From the NCBI GenBank assembly GCA_910577765.1, contig CAJTOV010000103.1:1-13833 (forward strand): DNA of 13,833 nt. Direction: 5' to 3'. This stretch comes from an uncultured Lachnospiraceae bacterium (GTDB lineage Bacteria; Bacillota; Clostridia; Lachnospirales; Lachnospiraceae). Below the pieces are notes generated by a model. The model searched no databases. It was not told where the DNA came from and saw only the letters and a program-made list of their open reading frames with translations. This document shows, one piece after another, positions 1 to 7,214 of the stretch (position 1 is its first letter; each line of letters starts with the position of its first letter). The position numbers were made by a program, and so were the translations under genes.

Positions 1-54
1 GGCGCGGATAGCGAGTGCTATTTACTCGGGAATTAGTGCAACGATGTACTAGTA
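1..54 (+). repeat. Interspersed structured repeat, copy A (truncated at both ends)
   Basis: These 54 bases match the reverse complement of 13741-13794 at 52 of 54 positions. They match 12950-13003 on the same strand at 38 of 54 positions without a gap. Hairpin H1 is intact: CGAGTG at 12-17 pairs with TACTCG at 23-28 around a 5-nt loop, with one G-T wobble. The left arm of hairpin H2 (34-46) is present. Its right arm is missing, because similarity to the other copies stops at base 54. The first hairpin (H0) and part of the linker lie off the window. The copy sits about 70 bases upstream of murF. Bases 55-118 show no clear promoter or terminator. Confidence 0.85.
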
Positions 55-124
55 TCAAACGGGTGTAAGAATTCATAAATTCCCATAGAGGACAATATCT
101 TTTACAGAGAAGTGAGATGTGGAT

Positions 125-1501
125 ATGGAACGGATGACAGTACAGGACGTGGTGAAGGCCACCGGGGGCAGGATGCTGTGCGGGGACGCGGACACTGCCC
201 TGGAACATATCAGTATTGATTCCCGCAGTGTAAAGGCCGGGGACCTGTTTGTGCCTCTGGTTGGGGAGAAAACCAATGCCCACCGGTTCATTGGCCAGGC
301 TTTGGAGCTGGGAGCTTCTGCGGTTCTCACCAGTGAGCATGATGCCATGGAGGATACAAGGGCCTGGATACGGGTGGAAAATACGAAAAAGGCCCTCCAG
401 GCAGTGGGAGCATACTACAGGGACCGTCTGACCCTGCCTCTGGTGGGAATCACCGGCAGTGTAGGCAAGACCACCACCCGGGAGATGGTGGCCGCGGCTC
501 TGTCGGCAGGCTACAAGGTCTATAAGACCCCGAAGAATCTTAACAGCCAGGTGGGGCTTCCCATAACCCTGACGGAGATCACCGGGAAGGATGAGATCGG
601 GGTCCTGGAGCTGGGCATGAGCCTGCCCGGGGAGATGACCGTGATCGCAAACATCGCCCGGGTGGACGCGGCAGTGATCACCAATATCGGCATCGCCCAT
701 CTGGAACAGCTTGGCTCCCAGGCCCATATTTACCGGGAGAAGCTGGCGGTCCAGGACGGTATGAAGGAGGACGGAATTCTCTTTCTCAACGGGGACGACC
801 CCATGCTCCGGGAGACAAAGGCCAGGGACGGCCGCCGGACCCTGTATTTCGGTACCGGACCCAACAGTGAGTACCGGGCAGAGGACATCCGGCTGGAGGA
901 CGGCTTCCCGGTGTTCACCGCAGTGTGTCCGGGGCAGCAGGTTCCCGTAAGGCTGGGGGTTATGGGACGCCACAATGTGACCAATGCCATGGCCGCCCTG
1001 GCGGTGGCCCATGGCTACGGGGTGGATCTGGCGGCTGCGGCCAGGGCCCTGGAGGAATTTAAGGGATTCCAGAACCGCCAGCAGGTGTATGAGCGGGGCG
1101 GCATCACCATCCTGGACGATACCTACAATGCAAGTCCTGTTTCCATGCTGGCAGCGCTGGAGGTCCTGGATTCCATGAAAAAGGCTTCCCGGCGCATTGC
1201 CGTGCTGGCGGACATGAAGGAGCTGGGACCGGAGGCTTCCATGCACCACAGGAAGGTAGGCCGGTGGCTGGCCCTTCATCCGGTGGATGTGCTTCTGACC
1301 CTGGGGGAGCTGGCCGGGGAGATCGGGGCGGCAGCCTCAGAGGGGGCTTCCTCCCTGGTGTGGCACGGGTTTGCAGCGGAAGACCGGGAAGGTCTGTACC
1401 GGAAGCTGGAGGAAATCTTAAAGCCCGGGGACTGTGTAATGCTGAAAGGCTCCCAGAGCATGAATCTGGGAGAAGTGGTATCGTGGCTGATGATGGACTG
1501 A
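125..1501 (+). CDS. murF: UDP-N-acetylmuramoyl-tripeptide--D-alanyl-D-alanine ligase MurF
   Basis: MurF is the cytoplasmic ATP-dependent ligase that adds D-Ala-D-Ala to UDP-MurNAc-tripeptide, the last cytoplasmic step in making the peptidoglycan precursor. The protein is about 458 aa, normal for the family. The N-terminal substrate domain carries the IDSR segment near residue 32. The central Mur ligase domain has the P-loop GITGSVGKTT near residues 108-117. The C-terminal domain has the typical DDTYNASP stretch and ends with KGSQSMNLGEVV. I chose ATG 125 because MERMTVQDV aligns with usual MurF starts. GTG 119 and ATG 134 are in-frame alternatives, and the upstream AGAGAAG around 106-112 does not decide between them. 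It is the first gene of the + strand run and lies 52 bases before priA. Function is secure; the start is less so. Confidence 0.96.
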   Translation: MERMTVQDVVKATGGRMLCGDADTALEHISIDSRSVKAGDLFVPLVGEKTNAHRFIGQALELGASAVLTSEHDAMEDTRAWIRVENTKKALQAVGAYYRDRLTLPLVGITGSVGKTTTREMVAAALSAGYKVYKTPKNLNSQVGLPITLTEITGKDEIGVLELGMSLPGEMTVIANIARVDAAVITNIGIAHLEQLGSQAHIYREKLAVQDGMKEDGILFLNGDDPMLRETKARDGRRTLYFGTGPNSEYRAEDIRLEDGFPVFTAVCPGQQVPVRLGVMGRHNVTNAMAALAVAHGYGVDLAAAARALEEFKGFQNRQQVYERGGITILDDTYNASPVSMLAALEVLDSMKKASRRIAVLADMKELGPEASMHHRKVGRWLALHPVDVLLTLGELAGEIGAAASEGASSLVWHGFAAEDREGLYRKLEEILKPGDCVMLKGSQSMNLGEVVSWLMMD

Positions 1502-1553
1502 CAAAGGCTCTGTCCGGGCAGATACGGAATATGACAAAAGAACAGGAGAGACC

Positions 1554-3563
1554 ATGGCCCTTCAATATGCCAGTATCATCATAGACATTTCCCATGAAAA
1601 CGTGGACCGGGTGTTCCAGTACCGGATTCCCGGAAACCTGCTGCCGGAAATCCGCATCGGAACCCGGGTCTGCGTTCCTTTTGGTTCCGGTAACCGGCAG
1701 CGGACCGGATATGTGGTGGGCATTACGGACCAGGCGGATTATGAGGAAAGCAAAATCAAAGAAATCACCGGGGTGGAGCCGGACAGCGTCACTGCGGATT
1801 CCCGGCTGGTGGAGCTTGCCTGGTGGATGAAGGAACGCTACGGCTGCACCATGAACCAGGCCTTAAAGACAGTGCTTCCGGTAAAGCGCCGGGTGAAAGC
1901 CAGGAACCAGGAGGTGGTCCGCTCCCTGGTGGATGAAAAGGCGGCCTCCAGGCCGCCGGTTCCCTTAAATCCCGGCCAGGCGGCGGTGGTGGAGATGTTC
2001 CGGTCCGACTATGACCGGGGGCTGCGTATGCCCTGCCTGATATACGGGGTCACGGGAAGCGGCAAGACCGAGGTGTACATGGCCATGATTGACCATGTAC
2101 TGGCAGAGGGCCGCCAGGCCATTGTGCTGATTCCGGAGATTGCCCTGACCTACCAGACAGTGATGCGGTTCTACCAGAGATTCGGAAGCCGTATCTGTGT
2201 CATGCATTCCCGGCTGTCGGCAGGGGAGAAGTATGACCAGTTTGAGCGGGCCAGACGGGGGGAGACGGACATTATGATCGGCGCCCGCTCCGCCCTGTTT
2301 ACCCCGTTTGACAACCTGGGGCTGATTATTCTGGACGAGGAGCATGAGGGGGCCTACAAAAGCGAGGGCACGCCCCGGTACCACGCCAGGGAGACGGCGG
2401 AGAAGCTGGCACGGATTCACGACGCCCAGCTGGTGCTGGGTTCTGCCACCCCTTCCCTGGAAGCCTATTCCAGGGCCCAGGCCGGTCTCTACCGGCTTTA
2501 CTGTCTGAAGGAACGGGCCGGAAATGCCAGTCTGGCCCGGACCGAGGTGGTGGACCTGCGCCAGGAAATGCGCCAGGGCAACAAGTCCGTGTTCAGTCTC
2601 CGGCTTCAGGATCTGGTCCGGGACCGGCTGGCCAGGGGAGAGCAGACCATGCTGTTTATGAACCGGCGGGGCTATGCAAACTTCGTGTCCTGCCGAAGCT
2701 GCGGGGAAGCGGTGAAATGTCCCCACTGTGACGTGTCCATGACCCTTCACAACAAAAGCCGGCTGGTATGCCATTACTGCGGCTACACCATTCCCCTGCC
2801 AAAGACTTGCCCTGCCTGCGGTTCCGCCTACTTGGCAGGCTTTGGCACCGGCACCCAGAAGATCGAAGAGCTGGCCAGGGACATGTTCCCGGAGGCCAGG
2901 ATTCTCCGGATGGATCTGGACACCACATCCCGGAAAGGGGGCCATGAGGCCATTCTGTCGGCCTTTGCAAAGGGGGAGGCGGACATTCTCATCGGTACCC
3001 AGATGATTGTCAAGGGCCATGATTTTCCCAGGGTGACCCTGGTGGGGATTCTGGCGGCGGACACCTCCCTGTATGCGCCGGATTACCGGTGCGGGGAGCG
3101 GACCTTCCAGCTTCTGGTCCAGGCGGCAGGCCGTGCCGGGAGAAGTGAACGGCCTGGGATTGCGGTGATCCAGACCTACATGCCGGAGCATTACTGTATC
3201 CAGACGGCGGCCAGGCAGGATTACGGGGAATTCTACCGGCAGGAAATGGGCTTCCGGAAGCTGATGGCCTATCCCCCGGACTGCCACATGCTGGAGATTC
3301 TCATGACCGGGAAGGATGAAGGGCTTCTGACCCACATGATGGACCAGGTCTATGAGTCGGTGAACCGGAATTTCCGGGGGGCGGTCCAGCTGATCGGTCC
3401 GGTGCCGGCGGCAGTTTACAAAGTTAATGATATTTACAGAAAAATTTTATATATGAAACAGAGAAACTATGATATACTAATAAGAATACAGACCTATATC
3501 CAGGACCGGTGGGACGAGACGGAGGCCTGCCGGAAGCTGACCATTCAGTATGATTTTAGCTGA
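1554..3563 (+). CDS. priA: Primosomal helicase PriA (N'), apparently lacking the winged-helix domain
   Basis: PriA is the superfamily 2 DNA helicase that recognises stalled forks and reloads the replisome. Visible parts of the 669-aa protein: 3'-end binding domain (about 1-105), Walker A GVTGSGKT (165-172), Walker B DEEH (261-264), eight zinc-binding cysteines (C380, C383, C389, C392, C406, C409, C419, C422), GTQMIVKGHDFP (481-492) and QAAGRAGR (523-530). Family members usually have roughly 730-800 residues, with a winged-helix domain between the 3'-binding domain and the first helicase lobe. Here only about 25 residues separate TVLPVKRR from the LNPGQ helicase start, so that domain seems to be gone in frame. 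GGAGAG at 1545-1550 precedes ATG 1554. The last 80 or so bases of conserved coding are strikingly AT-rich. The identity is certain; the domain loss is inferred from family knowledge. Confidence 0.97.
   Translation: MALQYASIIIDISHENVDRVFQYRIPGNLLPEIRIGTRVCVPFGSGNRQRTGYVVGITDQADYEESKIKEITGVEPDSVTADSRLVELAWWMKERYGCTMNQALKTVLPVKRRVKARNQEVVRSLVDEKAASRPPVPLNPGQAAVVEMFRSDYDRGLRMPCLIYGVTGSGKTEVYMAMIDHVLAEGRQAIVLIPEIALTYQTVMRFYQRFGSRICVMHSRLSAGEKYDQFERARRGETDIMIGARSALFTPFDNLGLIILDEEHEGAYKSEGTPRYHARETAEKLARIHDAQLVLGSATPSLEAYSRAQAGLYRLYCLKERAGNASLARTEVVDLRQEMRQGNKSVFSLRLQDLVRDRLARGEQTMLFMNRRGYANFVSCRSCGEAVKCPHCDVSMTLHNKSRLVCHYCGYTIPLPKTCPACGSAYLAGFGTGTQKIEELARDMFPEARILRMDLDTTSRKGGHEAILSAFAKGEADILIGTQMIVKGHDFPRVTLVGILAADTSLYAPDYRCGERTFQLLVQAAGRAGRSERPGIAVIQTYMPEHYCIQTAARQDYGEFYRQEMGFRKLMAYPPDCHMLEILMTGKDEGLLTHMMDQVYESVNRNFRGAVQLIGPVPAAVYKVNDIYRKILYMKQRNYDILIRIQTYIQDRWDETEACRKLTIQYDFS
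1940..1957. repeat. Perfect GC-rich inverted repeat inside priA
   Basis: GGCGGCC (1940-1946) and GGCCGCC (1951-1957) form a perfect 7-bp stem with a 4-nt TCCA loop. It encodes PriA residues around 129-135, exactly where the winged-helix domain would be expected to lie. It may be the scar or the cause of a deletion, or simply a GC-rich coincidence. Confidence 0.6.
3470..3478 (+). promoter_or_regulatory. Possible extended -10 promoter for def inside the 3' end of priA
   Basis: TG-A-TATACT at 3470-3478 resembles an extended -10 box (TGnTATAAT). It lies in an AT-rich island (about 3412-3490) within an otherwise GC-rich gene. The matching -35 region (TATATG around 3450-3455) is poor, which extended -10 promoters can tolerate. 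A start near 3485 would leave a leader of roughly 110 bases before def. This is a pattern match only. Confidence 0.3.
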
Positions 3564-3592
3564 TATTATTAATAGGGAAAGGGAATCGGAAA

Positions 3593-4063
3593 ATGGCGAT
3601 TAGACAGATACGGATCATGGGAGATGATATTTTGAACAAGGAGTGTAAGCCGGTGAAGGAGATGACTCCCCGGCTTGCAGAACTGGTGGAAGACATGTTC
3701 GACACCATGTACGAGGCCAACGGGGTGGGGCTGGCAGCTCCCCAGGTTGGCATTCTCAAACAGATCATTACCATCGATGTGGATGACGGCAACCAGTATG
3801 TGCTGGTGAACCCGGAAATCCTGGAGGAAAGCGGCACCCAGAGCGGCCAGGAGGCCTGCTTAAGCGTTCCAGGCAAGTCCGGGGTAGTGACCCGCCCTAA
3901 CCATGTGAAGATCCGGGCCTATGACGAGTATATGGAGCCCTATGAGCTGGAGGCAGACGAGCTTCTGGCCAGGGCCATCTGCCACGAATGTGAGCACCTT
4001 CACGGCCACCTGTACGTAGAGCGGGTGGAAGGGGAGCTGATGGATGTGGAAGAGGAGGATTAA
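3593..4063 (+). CDS. def: Peptide deformylase
   Basis: Peptide deformylase is the cytoplasmic metalloenzyme that removes the formyl group from the N-terminal methionine of nascent proteins. At 156 aa it is of the usual size. All three family motifs are present: GVGLAAPQ (44-51), EACLS (87-91) and HECEH (131-135). C89, H131 and H135 are the expected metal ligands and E132 the catalytic acid. Motif II reads EACLS rather than the common EGCLS, a mild and tolerated variant. ATG 3593 follows a purine-rich AAAGGGAATCGG stretch. The gene starts 29 bases after priA, and its TAA directly touches the ATG of fmt, whose gene product does the opposing reaction. The AGAGGAGG near its end doubles as the fmt ribosome binding site. 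Confidence 0.98.
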   Translation: MAIRQIRIMGDDILNKECKPVKEMTPRLAELVEDMFDTMYEANGVGLAAPQVGILKQIITIDVDDGNQYVLVNPEILEESGTQSGQEACLSVPGKSGVVTRPNHVKIRAYDEYMEPYELEADELLARAICHECEHLHGHLYVERVEGELMDVEEED

Positions 4064-5017
4064 ATGAGAATTGTATTTATGGGAACCCCCGATTTCTCGG
4101 TGCCCACCCTGGAAAGCCTGGCAGAATCCGGGCACCAGGTGGTGGCCGTGGTGACCCAGCCTGACAAGCCTAAGGGAAGGGGCAAAGAGGTCCAGATGCC
4201 TCCGGTAAAGCAGGCGGCCCTGGCCCGCGGGATTCCGGTGTACCAGCCCCTTAGGGCCAGGGACAGCGGGTTTATCCGGCAGATGCAAAAGCTTGAGCCG
4301 GATGTGATGGTGGTCATTGCCTTTGGCCAGATTCTTTCGGAGGAGCTTTTGAAGGTGCCGGTGTACGGATGCATCAACATTCACGCGTCCCTGCTTCCCA
4401 AGTACCGGGGAGCCGCCCCCATCCAGTGGGCGGTGATCAACGGGGATGAGGAAACCGGCATTACCACCATGATGATGGACCCGGGGCTGGATACCGGGGA
4501 CATGCTGGAGAAGCGGGTGGTGCAGCTTTCCGGCACCGAGACAGGGGGAAGTCTCTTTGACCGGTTAAGCCGGATGGGCGGGGAGCTGATTCTCTCCACC
4601 CTAAAGAAGCTGGAGGCCGGGACCCTGGTGCGGACCCCCCAGGACCACAGCCAGGCCACCCATGTGAAGAAGATCACCAAGGAGCTGGGGCGTATGGACT
4701 GGTCCATGGACGCGGTTTCCTTAGAGCGGCTGGTCCGGGGCCTGAATCCCTGGCCCAGCGCCTACACCCATTACCAGGGGAAGATGCTGAAGATCTGGGA
4801 AGCCCAGGTGGCATCCGGCCAGGAAGCCGGTACGGGCGCAGGAGAAGGGACTCCGGCCTCAGGCCAGATCCTGGAGGCCCGGGGCGGCTGTCTCAGGGTA
4901 CAGACCGGGAAGGGCGTTTTAAAGATCCAAAGCCTTCAGTTAGAAGGAAAGAAACGGATGGATACGGCGGCATTTCTGCGGGGCTTTCAGATGGAGTCCG
5001 GCAGTGTGCTTGGGTAA
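4064..5017 (+). CDS. fmt: Methionyl-tRNA formyltransferase
   Basis: Fmt transfers a formyl group from 10-formyltetrahydrofolate to Met-tRNA(fMet), making the initiator tRNA used in bacterial translation. The 317-aa protein has the Rossmann-like N-terminal domain with MGTPDFSVPTL at the start, TQPDKPKGRG (31-40), the signature NIHASLLPKYRGAAPIQW (105-122) and LDTGDML (142-148). N105, H107 and D143 align with the catalytic triad known from E. coli Fmt. The C-terminal OB-fold domain begins around LNPWPSAYT. It carries a short Gly/Ala-rich stretch (SGQEAGTGAGEGTPASGQ) that looks slightly longer than usual for that loop. The start codon follows the def stop with no gap, so the two are very probably translationally coupled. 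Confidence 0.98.
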   Translation: MRIVFMGTPDFSVPTLESLAESGHQVVAVVTQPDKPKGRGKEVQMPPVKQAALARGIPVYQPLRARDSGFIRQMQKLEPDVMVVIAFGQILSEELLKVPVYGCINIHASLLPKYRGAAPIQWAVINGDEETGITTMMMDPGLDTGDMLEKRVVQLSGTETGGSLFDRLSRMGGELILSTLKKLEAGTLVRTPQDHSQATHVKKITKELGRMDWSMDAVSLERLVRGLNPWPSAYTHYQGKMLKIWEAQVASGQEAGTGAGEGTPASGQILEARGGCLRVQTGKGVLKIQSLQLEGKKRMDTAAFLRGFQMESGSVLG

Positions 5018-5038
5018 TTGGAAAGGAGCGAATCGCTT

Positions 5039-5746
5039 ATGCCATATTACGGCGGATACTATGGGTTTGATCCCACCATGATTCTGGTACTGATCGGAGC
5101 CGCCCTCTCCATGTGGGCGTCTTCCAGGGTCAACAGCACCTACCGGAAGTACTCCCAGGTGCGGAGCATGACCGGCATGACCGGGGCCCAGGCGGCCCAG
5201 AACATTCTCCGGTCCCAGGGAATTTACGACGTGACGGTCCGGCCGGTAGCAGGCCAGCTCACCGATCATTATGATCCGCGGACCAAAACCGTGAATCTGT
5301 CCCAGGCGGTGTACGGGGAAAGCTCGGTGGCTGCCATTGGTGTGGCTGCCCATGAATGCGGCCATGCCATCCAGGACAATGTAGGATATTCCCCCCTGCG
5401 GCTGCGGGCCGCCTTTGTGCCTCTGGCCAGTCTGGGAAGCAAGCTGTCCTGGCCCCTGATTCTTATTGGGCTTTTCATCGGCATGACCCCTTTCATTGAG
5501 GTGGGTATCTGGATGTTTGTGCTGGCGGTGCTGTTTCAGCTGATCACCCTTCCGGTGGAATTCAATGCTTCCAGGCGGGCAGTGGGGATTCTGGATGAAT
5601 CGGGAATCCTGAGAGGCCAGGAGGTGGAGGCTACCCGGAAGGTGCTGGGGGCAGCGGCCCTGACCTATGTGGCGGCAGCAGCCGCTTCCATTCTCCAGCT
5701 TCTGCGTCTTCTGATTCTGTTCGGAAACCGGAGGGGCAATGACTAA
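5039..5746 (+). CDS. yugP: Membrane zinc metallopeptidase, YugP family
   Basis: This is a 235-aa integral membrane protein of the YugP/Zn_peptidase_2 family. The zinc motif HECGH is at 105-109, with E174 in PVEFNASRRA a likely third ligand. Hydrophobic segments lie at about 14-28, 136-152, 156-172 and 203-225. The N-terminus MPYYGGYYGFDPT followed by SSRVNSTYRKYSQVRSMTGMTG is typical of the family. I chose ATG 5039 because AAAGGAGCG at 5022-5030 is well placed before it; a TTG at 5018 is in frame but precedes that ribosome binding site. The substrate is not established. The same gene often sits between fmt and rsmB in clostridia. Its last 8 bases overlap the start of rsmB. Confidence 0.93.
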   Translation: MPYYGGYYGFDPTMILVLIGAALSMWASSRVNSTYRKYSQVRSMTGMTGAQAAQNILRSQGIYDVTVRPVAGQLTDHYDPRTKTVNLSQAVYGESSVAAIGVAAHECGHAIQDNVGYSPLRLRAAFVPLASLGSKLSWPLILIGLFIGMTPFIEVGIWMFVLAVLFQLITLPVEFNASRRAVGILDESGILRGQEVEATRKVLGAAALTYVAAAAASILQLLRLLILFGNRRGND

Positions 5747-7214
5747 GGCAGGGAGCCGGGAGCTGATCCTGGACATATTGTTTGAGATTCTGGAACGGGG
5801 CGGCTACAGCCATGTGGTGCTGGGCCAGGCCCTGGAAAAGTACCAGTATCTGGAAAAGCAGGAGCGGGCCTTCATCACCCGGGTGGCGGAGGGGACCCTG
5901 GAGTACCGGCTGACCATAGACCTGGTGCTGGATGAGTGCTCCGGGGTGCCGGTACAGAAGATGAAGCCTATGATCCGCACCCTTTTGAGGATGTCGGTGT
6001 ACCAGCTTCTGTGGATGGACCGGGTGCCGGACAGTGCCGTGTGCAACGAGGCGGTAAAGCTGGCAGCGGCCCGGCATTTTCAGGGACTGAAAGGCTATGT
6101 CAACGGGGTGCTCAGGCGGATTGCCAGGGAGAAAGAGCGGTTTGTACCGGCGGAGGAAGTCGGGGAACAGCCGGACAGCGGGCAGGAACGGTTTCTGCCC
6201 GGGGACTGGAGCTACCGGTATTCCATGCCGGCCTGGCTTATTGAGCTGTGGAAGGGCCAGTATCCGGCTTTCCAGGTGGAGAATATGCTGAAAGCCTTTC
6301 TGGCACAGCGCCCGGTGACGGTCCGGTGCAATCCGGGACTGGCTGTTGTGGAAGAGATTACGGAGAGCCTGGAATCCCAGCAGGTCCGGGTCACCTCCTG
6401 TCCCCTGGGGAAGGGGATGCTGTTTTTGGAGAACCTGGATTATCTGGAGAAGCTGGATGCCTTCCGGCGGGGATGGATTCAGGTCCAGGATGCCAGCTCC
6501 GGTCTGGTGGGTCTGGCGGCAGATCCCAGGCCCGGGGATGTGGTGCTGGATGTGTGCGGGGCGCCCGGAGGCAAGGGCCTTCATATGGCAGAGCTTCTGG
6601 GAGGCACGGGCCTGGTGGTGATCCGGGATATCTCGGAGGCCAAGATCCGGCTGGTCCGGGAGAATCTGGAGCGGGCCGGCCGGACGGAGGAGGCCCGGCC
6701 CGGAGTCCAGGGCGGGCAGCCGGGGGAGGCCCGGCCCGGAGTCCATGGCAGGCAGCCGGGAGCGGCACCGGCCTACGGCAATGTGCGCACGGAGGTGTGG
6801 GATGCCAGGGAGCCGGACCCGGCCTGGTACGGGAAGGCGGATATTGTGATCGCGGATCTTCCCTGCTCCGGTCTGGGGGTCATCGGGAGAAAGCCGGAGA
6901 TCAAATACCAGGCGTCCCCGGAACAGATCCGGGATCTGGCGGCTTTGCAGCGGCAGATTCTTACCGTAGCCAGCCAGTATGTGAAGCCCGGGGGAAAGCT
7001 GGTCTACAGCACCTGCACCATCAGTCCGGAGGAAAATGAGCGGCAGCGGCAGTGGATTCTTGCCAGTCTGCCATTTTCCGGTGTCAGCATCCGGGGGCTT
7101 CTGGGAGAAGGGGTGGAGGAAGAGACCCTGCAGGAGGGGTATGTGCAGCTTCTGCCTGGAACATATCCCTGCGACGGGTTCTTTATTGCGGTTTTTCAGA
7201 GGACAGACCAATGA
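5739..7214 (+). CDS. rsmB: 16S rRNA (cytosine-967-C5)-methyltransferase RsmB, with an internal repeat insertion
   Basis: RsmB methylates C967 of 16S rRNA using S-adenosylmethionine. The N-terminal NusB-like domain covers about residues 1-135. The Rossmann methyltransferase domain includes DVCGAPGGKG (motif I region, where A replaced by G is slightly unusual), ADLPCSGLG with C376, and YSTCTISPEENERQ with C426. C426 is the expected catalytic nucleophile and C376 the release cysteine. At 491 aa it is some 40 residues longer than typical Firmicutes homologues. Most of the excess is a Pro/Gly/Arg-rich insert around 318-345 built from a 12-residue tandem repeat, placed after the SAM-binding strand and helix and before the GKADIVIADLPCSG core. 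GGAGG at 5731-5735 precedes ATG 5739, which overlaps the yugP stop. The last 4 bases overlap rlmN. Confidence 0.96.
   Translation: MTKAGSRELILDILFEILERGGYSHVVLGQALEKYQYLEKQERAFITRVAEGTLEYRLTIDLVLDECSGVPVQKMKPMIRTLLRMSVYQLLWMDRVPDSAVCNEAVKLAAARHFQGLKGYVNGVLRRIAREKERFVPAEEVGEQPDSGQERFLPGDWSYRYSMPAWLIELWKGQYPAFQVENMLKAFLAQRPVTVRCNPGLAVVEEITESLESQQVRVTSCPLGKGMLFLENLDYLEKLDAFRRGWIQVQDASSGLVGLAADPRPGDVVLDVCGAPGGKGLHMAELLGGTGLVVIRDISEAKIRLVRENLERAGRTEEARPGVQGGQPGEARPGVHGRQPGAAPAYGNVRTEVWDAREPDPAWYGKADIVIADLPCSGLGVIGRKPEIKYQASPEQIRDLAALQRQILTVASQYVKPGGKLVYSTCTISPEENERQRQWILASLPFSGVSIRGLLGEGVEEETLQEGYVQLLPGTYPCDGFFIAVFQRTDQ
6690..6761 (+). repeat. 36-bp tandem duplication within rsmB
   Basis: Bases 6690-6725 and 6726-6761 are adjacent 36-bp units identical at 33 positions, both in frame. 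They encode EARPGVQGGQPG and EARPGVHGRQPG (residues 318-329 and 330-341). The unit is very GC-rich. It probably arose by slippage or duplication and lengthens a surface loop. Confidence 0.93.

Noticed and set aside
55..118. Promoter for murF (TTCATA at 72-77 with CAATAT at 93-98)
   Set aside because: The spacing is only 15 bases and both boxes are poor matches, so it is not better than chance in an AT-rich stretch.
1965..3335. A 456-codon open frame on the - strand opposite priA
   Set aside because: It is antisense to an unmistakable helicase, has low-complexity Gly/Pro/His-rich content with no family motif, and is the expected by-product of GC-rich codon bias.
7052..7210. A 53-codon N-terminal extension of RlmN
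   Set aside because: It overlaps the rsmB C-terminus in another frame and has no RlmN similarity; ATG 7211 has a ribosome binding site and a family N-terminus.
5631..7211. A 526-codon open frame on the - strand opposite rsmB
   Set aside because: Its composition is Pro/Leu/His-rich with no recognisable domain; it mirrors the rsmB codon pattern.
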